This document shows, in pieces, positions 1-6,992 of a DNA stretch of 11,180 nt. The notes below the pieces were generated by a model, which searched no databases, was not told the origin of the DNA, and saw only the letters and a list, made by a program, of their open reading frames with translations. Within the stretch, counting starts at the first letter, position 1; every line of letters starts with the position of its first letter. The stretch comes from CAYUXF01 sp964448755 (lineage in GTDB: Bacteria > Margulisbacteria > Termititenacia > Termititenacales > CAYUXF01), in contig CAYUXF010000051.1 of the NCBI GenBank assembly GCA_964448755.1, positions 1 through 11,180 of the forward strand, read 5' to 3'. Both the position numbers and the translations under genes were made by a program.

Positions 1-3000
1 AAACACGATAAATATCAGGAAAATGTAGCAGAGATTTTTGATCCGGCCGCGGAACATACTTTTCCAGATAATGTTATCCGCGATTCCATCACGCTCAAAT
101 TATTAGATGCCGATAATCCCGACATTGAGCTGAGTTTTAATAATGGCGAGAAGATTGCTAAATACAGTAATGACCTGAGTGTTATTGCTAAATATAGTGA
201 CACTGCCGGCAGTGAAACACTGCAAAGCTGGTCTACCGAGCGGGATCCTTTTATTAATAATGGAATTATCGACAGCCGGGCGCTGCTTTTTAATGAGAAT
301 GAATTTCGGCCGGATACCGATTATATTTATATTGCTGACGCTTATTTTGATGCGTTCAATCGTCCGGCAGAAGTTGTTACGCAAAGTATCCACCCAATAA
401 ACTTTTATACATTTTTAGAACATGGTTTTTACAATCCGCAGAGCGGCCGGATGATCAACCCCAATCTTGATCTTGAAAAATGGTCTATTGCTATTTACGA
501 CAGGGCAGGGGAGCTTAACCAGGATCTAGAAGTTGCCGATGTAAATGTTGACAGTGAAGATATTTATAATAATAAATTTAAGGTCAAACTAAAATTAGAT
601 GCTGTTGAAAAAAGACTGGTGGAGATCAGCGGTGAAGCGGCCGGTCCTTATGAGCTTTTGTATTTTGACGGAATTAACTGGGAAACCATTGCTACTAGTA
701 ATCAGGCTGTTTCCGGCCGTTTGGCCTGGTGGGATGTCGGCCGCTTGAATGGTTTGTATAGCATTGTTTTGCGCGTCTACGAAGGCGAGTTTGGAAATTC
801 TGCATATAATTTAACAAAGCAAGAATTGCATATAGGAGAGCTTTTAAAAGCCGGTCTTGATGAGGCGGAAAATAAAAGGGTGACCAGCCCCTATAAAAGA
901 GCGGAAGTTTATTTTCATCCCGATTCTTATGATGAAGACAAATTTATTACCGTGACGCCGGTCAACTTAAATGAGCTCAATATCAGCAACCGGCCAGATG
1001 TTTATTCGGTCGGCCCCATTGTCGAAATATTGCCGCATGGTTCTAAATTTCCGGAAACGGAGAAACGGCCGGAACTGGTTTTTAGATACAGCCATGCTGA
1101 TCTTCAAGAGCTTCGTCAGCGCGGTATTGATATTGATAAATTAGGCCTGCATTATCTCAATGAGAATGGCGAAGTAGAGAATGCCAATTCCGAAGTTTTG
1201 GCTACCGACTATGGACTGGAGATCAGAACGGTGCTGAGCCATTTTTCTCCGTATGCTATTTTGGAAGGACGTGTGCCGGCCCTGCCGACAGTTAATGCAG
1301 CATTCAGTATGTTTAATAGTGACACAGTTAAAATTTATGGTGTTGCAGAACCGAATACGACGCTGGAAATAATTGTTGATGATGACAATGTTTTTGGCGA
1401 CCGCGACGGAGTGGTTGAGTTGCATCAGAAAGTAGCAGCAGATGATATTGCCGGCTGGATATTTAATAACCGCAATTGGTCTGAAGATTATATTGGCAAA
1501 CTAAATGAGGCTGACCGCCTGCAAGTTCTTGAACAGCGGAATAATTTATTGAATAAAGTTCAGCAATATATTCGCAAGAATGAACAAAATAAAAAGACCT
1601 GGCAATGTCTATATCAGGAATTGGTCGCGCAAGAGGCGGCTAATGTAGCGTTAATTAAAAGCCATTTAAACAGTCAAGAAGGGTTAATAAATGAAAATTC
1701 CGGTGTGCAGATGATCAGTGATACCGGGCTGAAACTGGAATGTGCGGTTCCTACTTTTGACGCTTGTCTGCCGGAAGAACTTTTTATTGAGAAGATCGAA
1801 AAAGAGATCGTTCGTCAGGGTGTTGCCGGTCATAGTTATTTTTTACAAACAGACGCTGCTGGTCGATTTGAATATGATATTAAAATTCCTGCCCAGCTGA
1901 CTCAGCTTTATGTCTATGTTACATATGGGTTAAATGAAAATATTAAAAATAGACCGGTCGCGAGAATTGATTTTGGCAATGATCCGGAGGCACCAGCTAT
2001 TACTACAGTTAATATGCGGACAGTAGTGAACAAAAAAAATAAAGGTGAGGATATTTCTGCGCAGCTAATTTTTAACGAAGAGTGCAAGTTAATTACTTAT
2101 CTCTATGATCAGGATTATAATTTATTAAAGGTCCAGACGCGGAGCGATCTTTTTGCTGACAAACATGAGACCAAGTTTGCCACCGAAGATCTTTTAGACG
2201 GCGAATACTTTTGCAGTTTTGTAGCGGTAGATAGTGCCGGCAATGCCAGCCGTCCGGTAGTTGCTAAGATTTTGGTTGATACAGTTCCGCCGCAAAAAAA
2301 AGATCTGGCGTTGCCGGCTTATATTAATCCGGAGAAACACGCTTTACAGATAGTTTGTCCGCAGGAGAAAGATATTAGGGTTAAGAATGTAAGTGTCTTT
2401 TACAATAATGTTCTAGTTGATCAGTCCGCTACCGATAATTTTAAATTTAAAGCGGTCAATACCGGCAGCGGTTATTTGAACGGTGAATATCAGTATTTAA
2501 TTGAACTGGCCGATATTGCTAACAATGAAAGCATAATTACCGGATCAATAATTGTTGATACTGTAGCGCCTGATACCCCGCAGAAATTTAATTTATTGAA
2601 TGTTACGCCGCGTGGCATTGAAACTATCTGGAATCCTGCTATAGCGGCAGATCTGGCCGATTACTTACTGGTTGTTAAAAATAACGGCGAGTTTGTAGCG
2701 ACGCTCAATATTCCATTTAGTAAATATTATGATCTGCAAATAACCAGGAATAGTTTTTATAAATACGAACTTTATGCCAGAGATCATGCGGATAATTTAA
2801 GTACCGGCAAACGTCAGTTACTAGCTTATGCCGGCGAGAATTGTGCACAAAAGACGGCCTTAAAAAATGAAGTACTGACAGTTACTTATAATGAATGCGA
2901 ATTATTTGTGCCTGCTTATGCCACAGAAGAGACCAATCTTTTTGTGGTTCAGCAGCTGGGGAAAAACGAATATTCTAAACCGCATGTTCCGGGCAGGGTT

Positions 3001-3900
3001 TATGCTACTAGCGCGTATCGACTGCTGGCCAGTGAACGAAGCAATTTTAAACGTCCGTTGTCAATTAAAATTAATTTTGATGCAGAAATAGTTACTAAAA
3101 ACCAACTGCGCCAAGAGACTCTTCGGGTTGCTTACTGGAATGGTCGCGATTGGTCTGCTCAAGGTCTGACAATAAAAGATCTAAATATTCCTGCCGGCGA
3201 GATCCTTGTGGAGACCGATCATTTTACCGATTTTATCTTATTGGCCGATATGGAGTATGGGGCCTATGATGATGATCTGCCAGACTTGCGTTTTGATTCA
3301 CTGCGCAACGGCGATTATCTTGATCTTGAGGTTTCCTTCAATGTTATTGTCAGTGACCTGACCTCTGCGATCAATACTGAAAATATGGCGCTTTTGCTCG
3401 ACGGCGTTTCTTATAATATTCCGTCTGTTGCCTTTACAGCTGAAGAAGGTAGTGCCGGCCAGCGCGGAGTAATTGCCGTTAATATTAAAAATATAGCAGG
3501 TGCTTTAGCTAAGGGAAAACATCAGCTGCGGATCGTTGTTTATGATCTGGGTAATAACAGCAATCAAACGCCATTGATAACTTTTTCTACCGAACCAGAT
3601 TTTTCAATAAAGGATATTTTAACTGTTCCTTCTCCTTTTGGCCGCGATGGGACACATTTTACCTATCAGTTATCACAGCCAGCTAAAGATCTTGAAGTGC
3701 GGGTTTATACAACTAACGGTCGCTTAGTTAAAGAAATTAAGAACTGTTCTAACCAGGCCGGCTTTAATAAAACTTTTTGGGATGGCAAAGATCTCAATGG
3801 GCAGTTTGTAGCTAATGATGTTTATCTTTATACCGTAATTGTGACCGATCCAGATGGAGAACGCTCTGTTTACAAAGGCAAAACGGCGGCGATCCGCTAA
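1..3900 (+). CDS. Giant modular secreted/surface protein with C-terminal FlgD-type Ig domain (5' end outside window)
   Basis: The frame is open without a stop from base 1 to the TAA at 3898-3900, so the ATG at 451 is internal and the gene begins left of the window. The visible 1299 residues (residue = base/3) form a beta-rich chain: a module with a WWDVGRLNGLYS motif (about 236-250); an HFSPY-ending module (299-423); an Ig-like domain from about 427, apparently interrupted by a helical stretch (471-609); Ig-like domains ending in VDTVPP and VDTVAP (to 857); an FnIII-like domain (858-950); an HFTDF-ending module (958-1082); a further beta domain (1083-1203); and a terminal FlgD-type Ig domain (1204-1299) with VPSPF, VYTTNGRLV, WDGKD and VYLYTV. 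No membrane segment or catalytic motif is seen, and no signal peptide can be assessed. C-terminal domains of this class serve as sorting or anchoring tails in type IX-like secretion, so an extracellular structural or adhesive role is inferred. Cargo and function are unknown. Confidence 0.9.
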   Translation, partial: KHDKYQENVAEIFDPAAEHTFPDNVIRDSITLKLLDADNPDIELSFNNGEKIAKYSNDLSVIAKYSDTAGSETLQSWSTERDPFINNGIIDSRALLFNENEFRPDTDYIYIADAYFDAFNRPAEVVTQSIHPINFYTFLEHGFYNPQSGRMINPNLDLEKWSIAIYDRAGELNQDLEVADVNVDSEDIYNNKFKVKLKLDAVEKRLVEISGEAAGPYELLYFDGINWETIATSNQAVSGRLAWWDVGRLNGLYSIVLRVYEGEFGNSAYNLTKQELHIGELLKAGLDEAENKRVTSPYKRAEVYFHPDSYDEDKFITVTPVNLNELNISNRPDVYSVGPIVEILPHGSKFPETEKRPELVFRYSHADLQELRQRGIDIDKLGLHYLNENGEVENANSEVLATDYGLEIRTVLSHFSPYAILEGRVPALPTVNAAFSMFNSDTVKIYGVAEPNTTLEIIVDDDNVFGDRDGVVELHQKVAADDIAGWIFNNRNWSEDYIGKLNEADRLQVLEQRNNLLNKVQQYIRKNEQNKKTWQCLYQELVAQEAANVALIKSHLNSQEGLINENSGVQMISDTGLKLECAVPTFDACLPEELFIEKIEKEIVRQGVAGHSYFLQTDAAGRFEYDIKIPAQLTQLYVYVTYGLNENIKNRPVARIDFGNDPEAPAITTVNMRTVVNKKNKGEDISAQLIFNEECKLITYLYDQDYNLLKVQTRSDLFADKHETKFATEDLLDGEYFCSFVAVDSAGNASRPVVAKILVDTVPPQKKDLALPAYINPEKHALQIVCPQEKDIRVKNVSVFYNNVLVDQSATDNFKFKAVNTGSGYLNGEYQYLIELADIANNESIITGSIIVDTVAPDTPQKFNLLNVTPRGIETIWNPAIAADLADYLLVVKNNGEFVATLNIPFSKYYDLQITRNSFYKYELYARDHADNLSTGKRQLLAYAGENCAQKTALKNEVLTVTYNECELFVPAYATEETNLFVVQQLGKNEYSKPHVPGRVYATSAYRLLASERSNFKRPLSIKINFDAEIVTKNQLRQETLRVAYWNGRDWSAQGLTIKDLNIPAGEILVETDHFTDFILLADMEYGAYDDDLPDLRFDSLRNGDYLDLEVSFNVIVSDLTSAINTENMALLLDGVSYNIPSVAFTAEEGSAGQRGVIAVNIKNIAGALAKGKHQLRIVVYDLGNNSNQTPLITFSTEPDFSIKDILTVPSPFGRDGTHFTYQLSQPAKDLEVRVYTTNGRLVKEIKNCSNQAGFNKTFWDGKDLNGQFVANDVYLYTVIVTDPDGERSVYKGKTAAIR
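895..1269 (+). repeat. HF(S/T)-ending beta module, copy 1 (within giant protein)
   Basis: Residues about 299-423 run through AEVYFHP, VGPIVEILPHGSKF, PELVFRYS, a LGLHYLNENG strand and end in HFSPYAIL. The order of strands parallels that of copy 2 at 2872-3246. The pattern (a charged or proline-rich entry, a 'ypl..p' strand, a 'Y-W/N-x-G' strand, then a terminal H-F-S/T) resembles ZU5-like beta sandwiches found in bacterial surface proteins. That family name is a resemblance by eye only. The two copies are too diverged at DNA level to be a recent duplication. Confidence 0.5.
1411..1827 (+). other. Helical, probably coiled-coil insertion inside an Ig-like domain of the giant protein
   Basis: Residues about 471-609 are rich in Glu, Gln, Lys, Asn and Leu, with long stretches free of Gly and Pro (for example RLQVLEQRNNLLNKVQQYI at about 506-524), unlike the beta-rich flanks. 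Just before it, residues 427-470 read like the first half of an Ig-like domain (KIYGVAEPNTTLEIIVD). Just after it, GHSYFLQTDAAGRFEYDI looks like the second half of the same fold. The reading is therefore an insertion in the loop of one domain. Two Cys (about 581 and 588, in ECAVPTFDAC) lie close together near the end of the insert and could pair. Boundaries are approximate. Confidence 0.5.
2872..3246 (+). repeat. HF(S/T)-ending beta module, copy 2 (within giant protein)
   Basis: Residues about 958-1082 begin LTVTYNECELFVPAYA, continue through a KRPLSIKINF strand and a LRVAYWNGRDWS strand, and end in HFTDFILL. Strand order and terminal HF motif correspond to copy 1 (895-1269), so the protein appears to contain an ancient internal duplication. 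The intervening Ig and FnIII-like modules separate the copies by about 1.6 kb. Confidence 0.5.
3610..3897 (+). other. C-terminal FlgD-type Ig domain, likely sorting/anchoring tail
   Basis: Residues 1204-1299 carry the order typical of this domain class: a VPSPF opening (1209-1213), a strand containing FTYQLS, a strand with VYTTNGRLV, an invariant-looking W-D-G-K-D (1260-1264), GQFVANDVYLYTV, and a last strand ending KGKTAAIR at the very C terminus. The same topology is seen in FlgD_ig and Por-type C-terminal domains. Sitting at the extreme end of a giant extracellular protein and just upstream of a PorV-like gene, it is a good candidate for an export or attachment signal, although only the fold is supported by sequence. 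Confidence 0.75.
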
Positions 3901-3907
3901 AAGGAGG
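3901..3907 (+). promoter_or_regulatory. Strong Shine-Dalgarno of the barrel-protein gene
   Basis: AAGGAGG lies 7 bases before the ATG at 3915 and abuts the TAA of the giant gene at 3898-3900. The near-perfect anti-16S match fixes the start of the barrel gene and suggests reinitiation or independent high-level translation on a shared transcript. Confidence 0.85.
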
Positions 3908-3914
3908 CGAAAAA

Positions 3915-4862
3915 ATGAACAAGAAAAATTTAAATAAAAAAATCTGGTCAATTTTATTTTTGCTGAGCATGTTATATTTGCCGCTGACGGCCTCTAATAA
4001 TGCTGGCGATTTTTTAGAGACCGGTGTCAGTGCCAGAGCCCTGGCCATGGGCAATGCTTTTACGTCAATGTCTGGCGGCAGTTCCAGTATTTATTTTAAT
4101 CCCGCTGCCGCCGCAGCCAAAGTTATTAACAATGAATATTCTTTTTCTGCCGCCAATAATTTTGACGATGTCGATAGAAAAAATCTAGGGTTCTTAACAA
4201 GATTTTCTAATTTAGGCTTTAGTGATAAAAAATCAGTAGCGGGCCTTGTCTATAATAGTTCTTTTGTCGGGGGTATTCAAAAAACTCAATGGGGTGATGA
4301 TGACCGGCCGGTAGAGCTGGGAACATTTAATAGCGAAAAGCACAATTTAACAATGACTTATAGCCGCGAACAAACTCCCTTTCTTTTTTATGGTTTTAAT
4401 CTGCGTGAATATCGCTATGCTCTGGACAAATATACGGCTAGAGCTACAGCGCTTGATCTGGGCATAATGTATCGGTTAAAAAATAATTTTTTAAACAGTC
4501 CGGTGGTTTTGGGTTTAGCTGTACATAATATTGGGAGAACTCCTGTCAGCTGGAGTACTGGCCATGTAGATACTATGCCGCTGCGGGTTAATCTGGGCAG
4601 TGCTTTTTATTATAAGGTTTTTGAAAAAAAACTGGCGCTTTCTGCCGAACTGGAAAAAGACGAAAATAATCCCGCTTATTTTAAGTTGGGCAGTGAATAC
4701 TGGCTGGTCAATAATGTTTTTGCGCTGCGAGCCGGCGTTGAGCGCGATAAACTTTCTTATGGTGCCGGTTTAAATTTATTGGGGCTGGAACTCGATTATG
4801 CTCAGGCCGATTATGAAGACCTAGGTTTAATTAAAAGAGTTTCTTTGACGTATCGTTTTTAA
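3915..4862 (+). CDS. PorV/UPF0164-family outer-membrane beta-barrel protein
   Basis: The 315-residue product opens with a Lys/Asn-rich n-region, a hydrophobic core (IWSILFLLSMLYLPL, about 10-24) and a probable signal peptidase I cut after Ala26. Mature sequence starts with the hallmark segment of this family: GVSARALAMGNAFT (37-50) followed by SSIYFNPAAAA (57-67). The remainder has alternating amphipathic strands and ends in LTYRF, a terminal Phe typical of Bam-inserted barrels. Relatives include PorV and PorQ of type IX secretion, where PorV receives cargo bearing C-terminal Ig-type signals, and many uncharacterised FadL-like barrels. It follows the giant gene by 14 bases, so a joint role in export or anchoring is inferred. 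The start is set by AAGGAGG at 3901-3907. Family assignment is firm in outline; the PorV-like function is not shown. Confidence 0.82.
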   Translation: MNKKNLNKKIWSILFLLSMLYLPLTASNNAGDFLETGVSARALAMGNAFTSMSGGSSSIYFNPAAAAAKVINNEYSFSAANNFDDVDRKNLGFLTRFSNLGFSDKKSVAGLVYNSSFVGGIQKTQWGDDDRPVELGTFNSEKHNLTMTYSREQTPFLFYGFNLREYRYALDKYTARATALDLGIMYRLKNNFLNSPVVLGLAVHNIGRTPVSWSTGHVDTMPLRVNLGSAFYYKVFEKKLALSAELEKDENNPAYFKLGSEYWLVNNVFALRAGVERDKLSYGAGLNLLGLELDYAQADYEDLGLIKRVSLTYRF

Positions 4863-4873
4863 AAAACGGAAAA

Positions 4874-5617
4874 TTATTTTTTCTTGGCAACCATAAAAAG
4901 GTAAGCTAATTGTTCAATACCGGACTGCTGATAAAAAGCGGTGATCTCTTTTTCTAAATTTTCACGGAAATTTTCATCGGCAAAAATCCCTTTACGGTTT
5001 TTAAGGTTTTGCTGAATGTTTTCGTAATAACTATTCCAGTAGTGCTGGGCAATATAAGAACAAAAAATTATTTCAAAGTTATTCATTTTTAAGAGCTGAC
5101 GGTAGCTCTCTTCTGTTTCAACATCTATATCAGTTAAATTAAAAGCTGTTTCAATGTTTTTAGAGAGGTGTGGTGAGCGCATAATTAGATCTGATAATTC
5201 AAGATACCCACCTTTTTTTAACAACTGATAAGCTGTTTTTAATCCGGAATTTTTGCCGATGTAAGAGAAAGCGCCTCCTTCGGCAATGATCATGTCAAAA
5301 CTTTCTTTTTCAAAGACTAATTTATTGAAATCATCATTAATAAAGGTTATTTTATCGGCGACGCCTTCTTCTTTGGCCAGCTTGTTACCTTCTAAGATAA
5401 AACTTTTTTCTATATCTACGGCAATAGCCCGACAGCCAAATTTTTTAGCTAAATTAATAGAGGCAATTCCCTTGCCGCAGGCGATATCAAGAATTTTAGA
5501 ATCTTGATTTAACCCAGCTAAATTGCCGGCAGTAATAGTGTATTCTTTTCCTCCGGGTGCTAAATAATTTTCATTGACCATGGAGAATATCTTAGATGCT
5601 ATAATTTGTTTATGCAA
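4874..5617 (-). CDS. Class I SAM-dependent methyltransferase, substrate unknown
   Basis: The 247-residue product has a Rossmann methyltransferase core. Motif I is ILDIACGKG (about 43-51), with the acidic ribose-binding residue in AIAVDIEKS (about 64-72) and a FINDDFNKL strand (about 92-100). FDMIIAEGG (about 108-116) is motif IV and LLKKGGYLELSD (about 132-143) is the post-IV strand. A PGGKEYT segment (21-27) precedes the core, as in a group of small-molecule methyltransferases of Firmicutes and related bacteria. No substrate can be named. The annotated start is TTG (5615-5617) without a clear ribosome binding site; an in-frame ATG at 5579-5581 would give 235 residues. The gene converges on the barrel gene, 11 bases away, and overlaps the xseA start head to head. 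Two sampled stretches are AT-rich, but so is the giant gene, so transfer is not argued. Confidence 0.85.
   Translation of the reverse strand: MHKQIIASKIFSMVNENYLAPGGKEYTITAGNLAGLNQDSKILDIACGKGIASINLAKKFGCRAIAVDIEKSFILEGNKLAKEEGVADKITFINDDFNKLVFEKESFDMIIAEGGAFSYIGKNSGLKTAYQLLKKGGYLELSDLIMRSPHLSKNIETAFNLTDIDVETEESYRQLLKMNNFEIIFCSYIAQHYWNSYYENIQQNLKNRKGIFADENFRENLEKEITAFYQQSGIEQLAYLFMVAKKK
5574..5605 (+). promoter_or_regulatory. Extended -10 promoter driving xseA operon, predicted leaderless
   Basis: A consensus TATAAT lies at 5600-5605, preceded by TG at 5597-5598, giving TGC-TATAAT (an extended -10). A TTGACC resembling a -35 is at 5574-5579, with a long 20-base spacer; extended -10 promoters tolerate a poor or displaced -35. 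The predicted transcription start, 6-8 bases after the -10, falls at about 5611-5613, on the xseA ATG at 5612. The promoter lies inside the methyltransferase coding region on the other strand. Confidence 0.65.
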
Positions 5618-6805
5618 GATAGTTTTGATAATTTTAGCTCAGAGTTAGCGCTGGACCAAAACGAAAAGCCGCAAACAGAAGCCTGTTTTTCTGTTTCGGA
5701 ACTCAATAGTTATTTAAAAAACCTCATAGAAAATGATTTTTTACTGCGGTCTGTTTTGGTCAAAGGAGAGATCTCTAATTTTAAGCAATACAAGCAGGGG
5801 ACGCAGTGGTATTTTACTGTTAAAGATGAAGAGTCACAGCTCAATTGTGTTGTCTTTCAGACCAGAAATATTAAATTTCTGCCGCAAGACGGCGATGAAG
5901 TTATCTTAAAAGGCCGGCTGACAGTTTTTAATAAGCGGGGCACATATAATTTACAGGTTTTTTGGCTGGAGCCGGCCGGCCTTGGCGCTATGGCCCGCTC
6001 TTTTGAACAATTAAAAGATCAGCTGGCTGGCGAAGGACTTTTTGACCAGAAATTTAAAAAACAACTGCCGCTTTTCCCGCAAAAGATCGCTGTTTTAGCA
6101 GCACCTGCCGGCGCGGCGGTGCGGGATATTATTAAAGTAGCCAAAGGGCGTGATCCAGGGCTCGAAATAGTAGTTTTTCCTACAATTGTACAGGGCGCTT
6201 TGGCTGCGGAGAGTATTGTGAAAAACATCAGTCTAGCTGATGATCCAGATTTTGATCTGATCGTTTTGGCGCGCGGCGGCGGCTCATTAGAGGATCTGCA
6301 GGCGTTCAATGAAGAGGCGGTTGCTAGAGCTGTTTTTGCCGCTAAGACGCCGATAGTTTCTGCTGTGGGGCATGAGGTCGATTATACAATTGCCGATTTT
6401 GTTGCCGACTTACGTGCACCGACCCCTTCGGCGGCGGCGGAAATGATCGTTCCTGATATTTTTGCCTGGCGGCAGCGTGTTACCGAAATGAAAAATATTT
6501 TAAATAAAGGTCTGAGCAGACTCTTAACCGATCAATACCAATATCTGGAGTCCTTACAGCGTCAATCAATAAGAGCGTTGATAAATGTTTTTGAAAAAAA
6601 ACAGACCGCCTGGCAGAATTTAAATGAACAGCTGGCCGCACTTAATCCGTTGGCTGTTTTGGCGCGCGGCTTTGCTGTTGTAGAAAAAGACGGCAAAACG
6701 CTCTTTTCTGTCAAAGAGCTGAAAAGAGATGATATAATAAATGTCCGGCTAAAAGACGGTGTAATAACAAGCGAGGTTTTAAAAATAAGTAATGACCAAC
6801 TTTGA
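5612..6805 (+). CDS. xseA: Exodeoxyribonuclease VII large subunit
   Basis: XseA is the catalytic subunit of the cytoplasmic exonuclease VII, which degrades single-stranded DNA into acid-soluble oligonucleotides in both directions together with several XseB subunits. The 397-residue product has the N-terminal OB fold (about 26-122, with FSVSELN and VKGEISNFK) and a catalytic domain with RGGGSLEDLQAFNEE (221-235), GHEVDYTIAD (253-262) and DLRAPTPSAAAE (266-277), all family hallmarks. A long coiled region (about 284-345) precedes a C-terminal segment with LARGFAVV (350-357). The usual TSPTGAA-IRD segment reads AAPAGAAVRD (163-172), so the Ser/Thr positions there are altered. ATG 5612 is chosen over a TTG at 5606 because the TATAAT at 5600-5605 places the transcript start at the ATG. 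The gene overlaps xseB by 14 bases. Confidence 0.96.
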   Translation: MQDSFDNFSSELALDQNEKPQTEACFSVSELNSYLKNLIENDFLLRSVLVKGEISNFKQYKQGTQWYFTVKDEESQLNCVVFQTRNIKFLPQDGDEVILKGRLTVFNKRGTYNLQVFWLEPAGLGAMARSFEQLKDQLAGEGLFDQKFKKQLPLFPQKIAVLAAPAGAAVRDIIKVAKGRDPGLEIVVFPTIVQGALAAESIVKNISLADDPDFDLIVLARGGGSLEDLQAFNEEAVARAVFAAKTPIVSAVGHEVDYTIADFVADLRAPTPSAAAEMIVPDIFAWRQRVTEMKNILNKGLSRLLTDQYQYLESLQRQSIRALINVFEKKQTAWQNLNEQLAALNPLAVLARGFAVVEKDGKTLFSVKELKRDDIINVRLKDGVITSEVLKISNDQL

Positions 6806-6989
6806 AAAAGATTTGCAGGAATTGGAAAAAACAGTAGAGAGCTTGACCAGCGGCGATAATACGCTCGATGAAGCCTTGGAAAAATATAAATTGGGCCTGG
6901 AACTTTCTAAAAAATGTTATCAGAAATTACAGCGTGTAGAAAAAGAGGTCAAAATATTTTCTGAAGACGGTCAAGAGGTTTTTGAGTAA
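6792..6989 (+). CDS. xseB: Exodeoxyribonuclease VII small subunit
   Basis: This 65-residue protein fits the XseB family: FEKDLQELEKTVESLTSG, then LDEALEKYKLGLELSKKCYQKL and VKIFSED. It is predicted as a helical hairpin that binds the XseA helical region. The length is near the lower end of the family's usual 65-80 residues. The ATG at 6792 lies inside the xseA tail (xseA TGA at 6803-6805), so translation is probably coupled. The stop at 6987-6989 is followed after 3 bases by ispA. Confidence 0.95.
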   Translation: MTNFEKDLQELEKTVESLTSGDNTLDEALEKYKLGLELSKKCYQKLQRVEKEVKIFSEDGQEVFE

Positions 6990-6992
6990 AAA

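Noticed and set aside
1141..1425. Minus-strand open frames over the giant gene, xseA (6019-6309), dxs (8700-8900, 9229-9510, 9787-10038) and others
   Set aside because: They lie wholly inside convincing genes, lack ribosome binding sites, and their translations show no recognisable motif.
451..3900. ATG at 451 as the start of the giant protein
   Set aside because: The frame is open and similar in composition from base 1 to 450 with no stop, and there is no ribosome binding site before 451; the start lies outside the window.
4854..4868. Palindrome CGTTTTT-A-AAAAACG as a terminator between the barrel gene and the methyltransferase
   Set aside because: The stem is nearly all A-T pairs, the loop is a single base and there is no separate U-run, so it cannot be called an intrinsic terminator.
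5606..5611. TTG at 5606 as the xseA start
   Set aside because: It lies immediately after the TATAAT box and would be upstream of the transcription start; it has no ribosome binding site, and the ATG is two codons further on.
4874..5617. Methyltransferase as a horizontally acquired gene
   Set aside because: Hand-counted stretches are AT-rich, but stretches of the giant gene and barrel gene are just as AT-rich; the contrast is only with the housekeeping operon.
5631..5660. Minus-strand promoter for the methyltransferase (TAAAAT at 5636-5631, TTGGTC at 5659-5654)
   Set aside because: Spacing is 17 bases, but the -35 matches only half the consensus and the region is xseA coding sequence; too weak to list as a feature.
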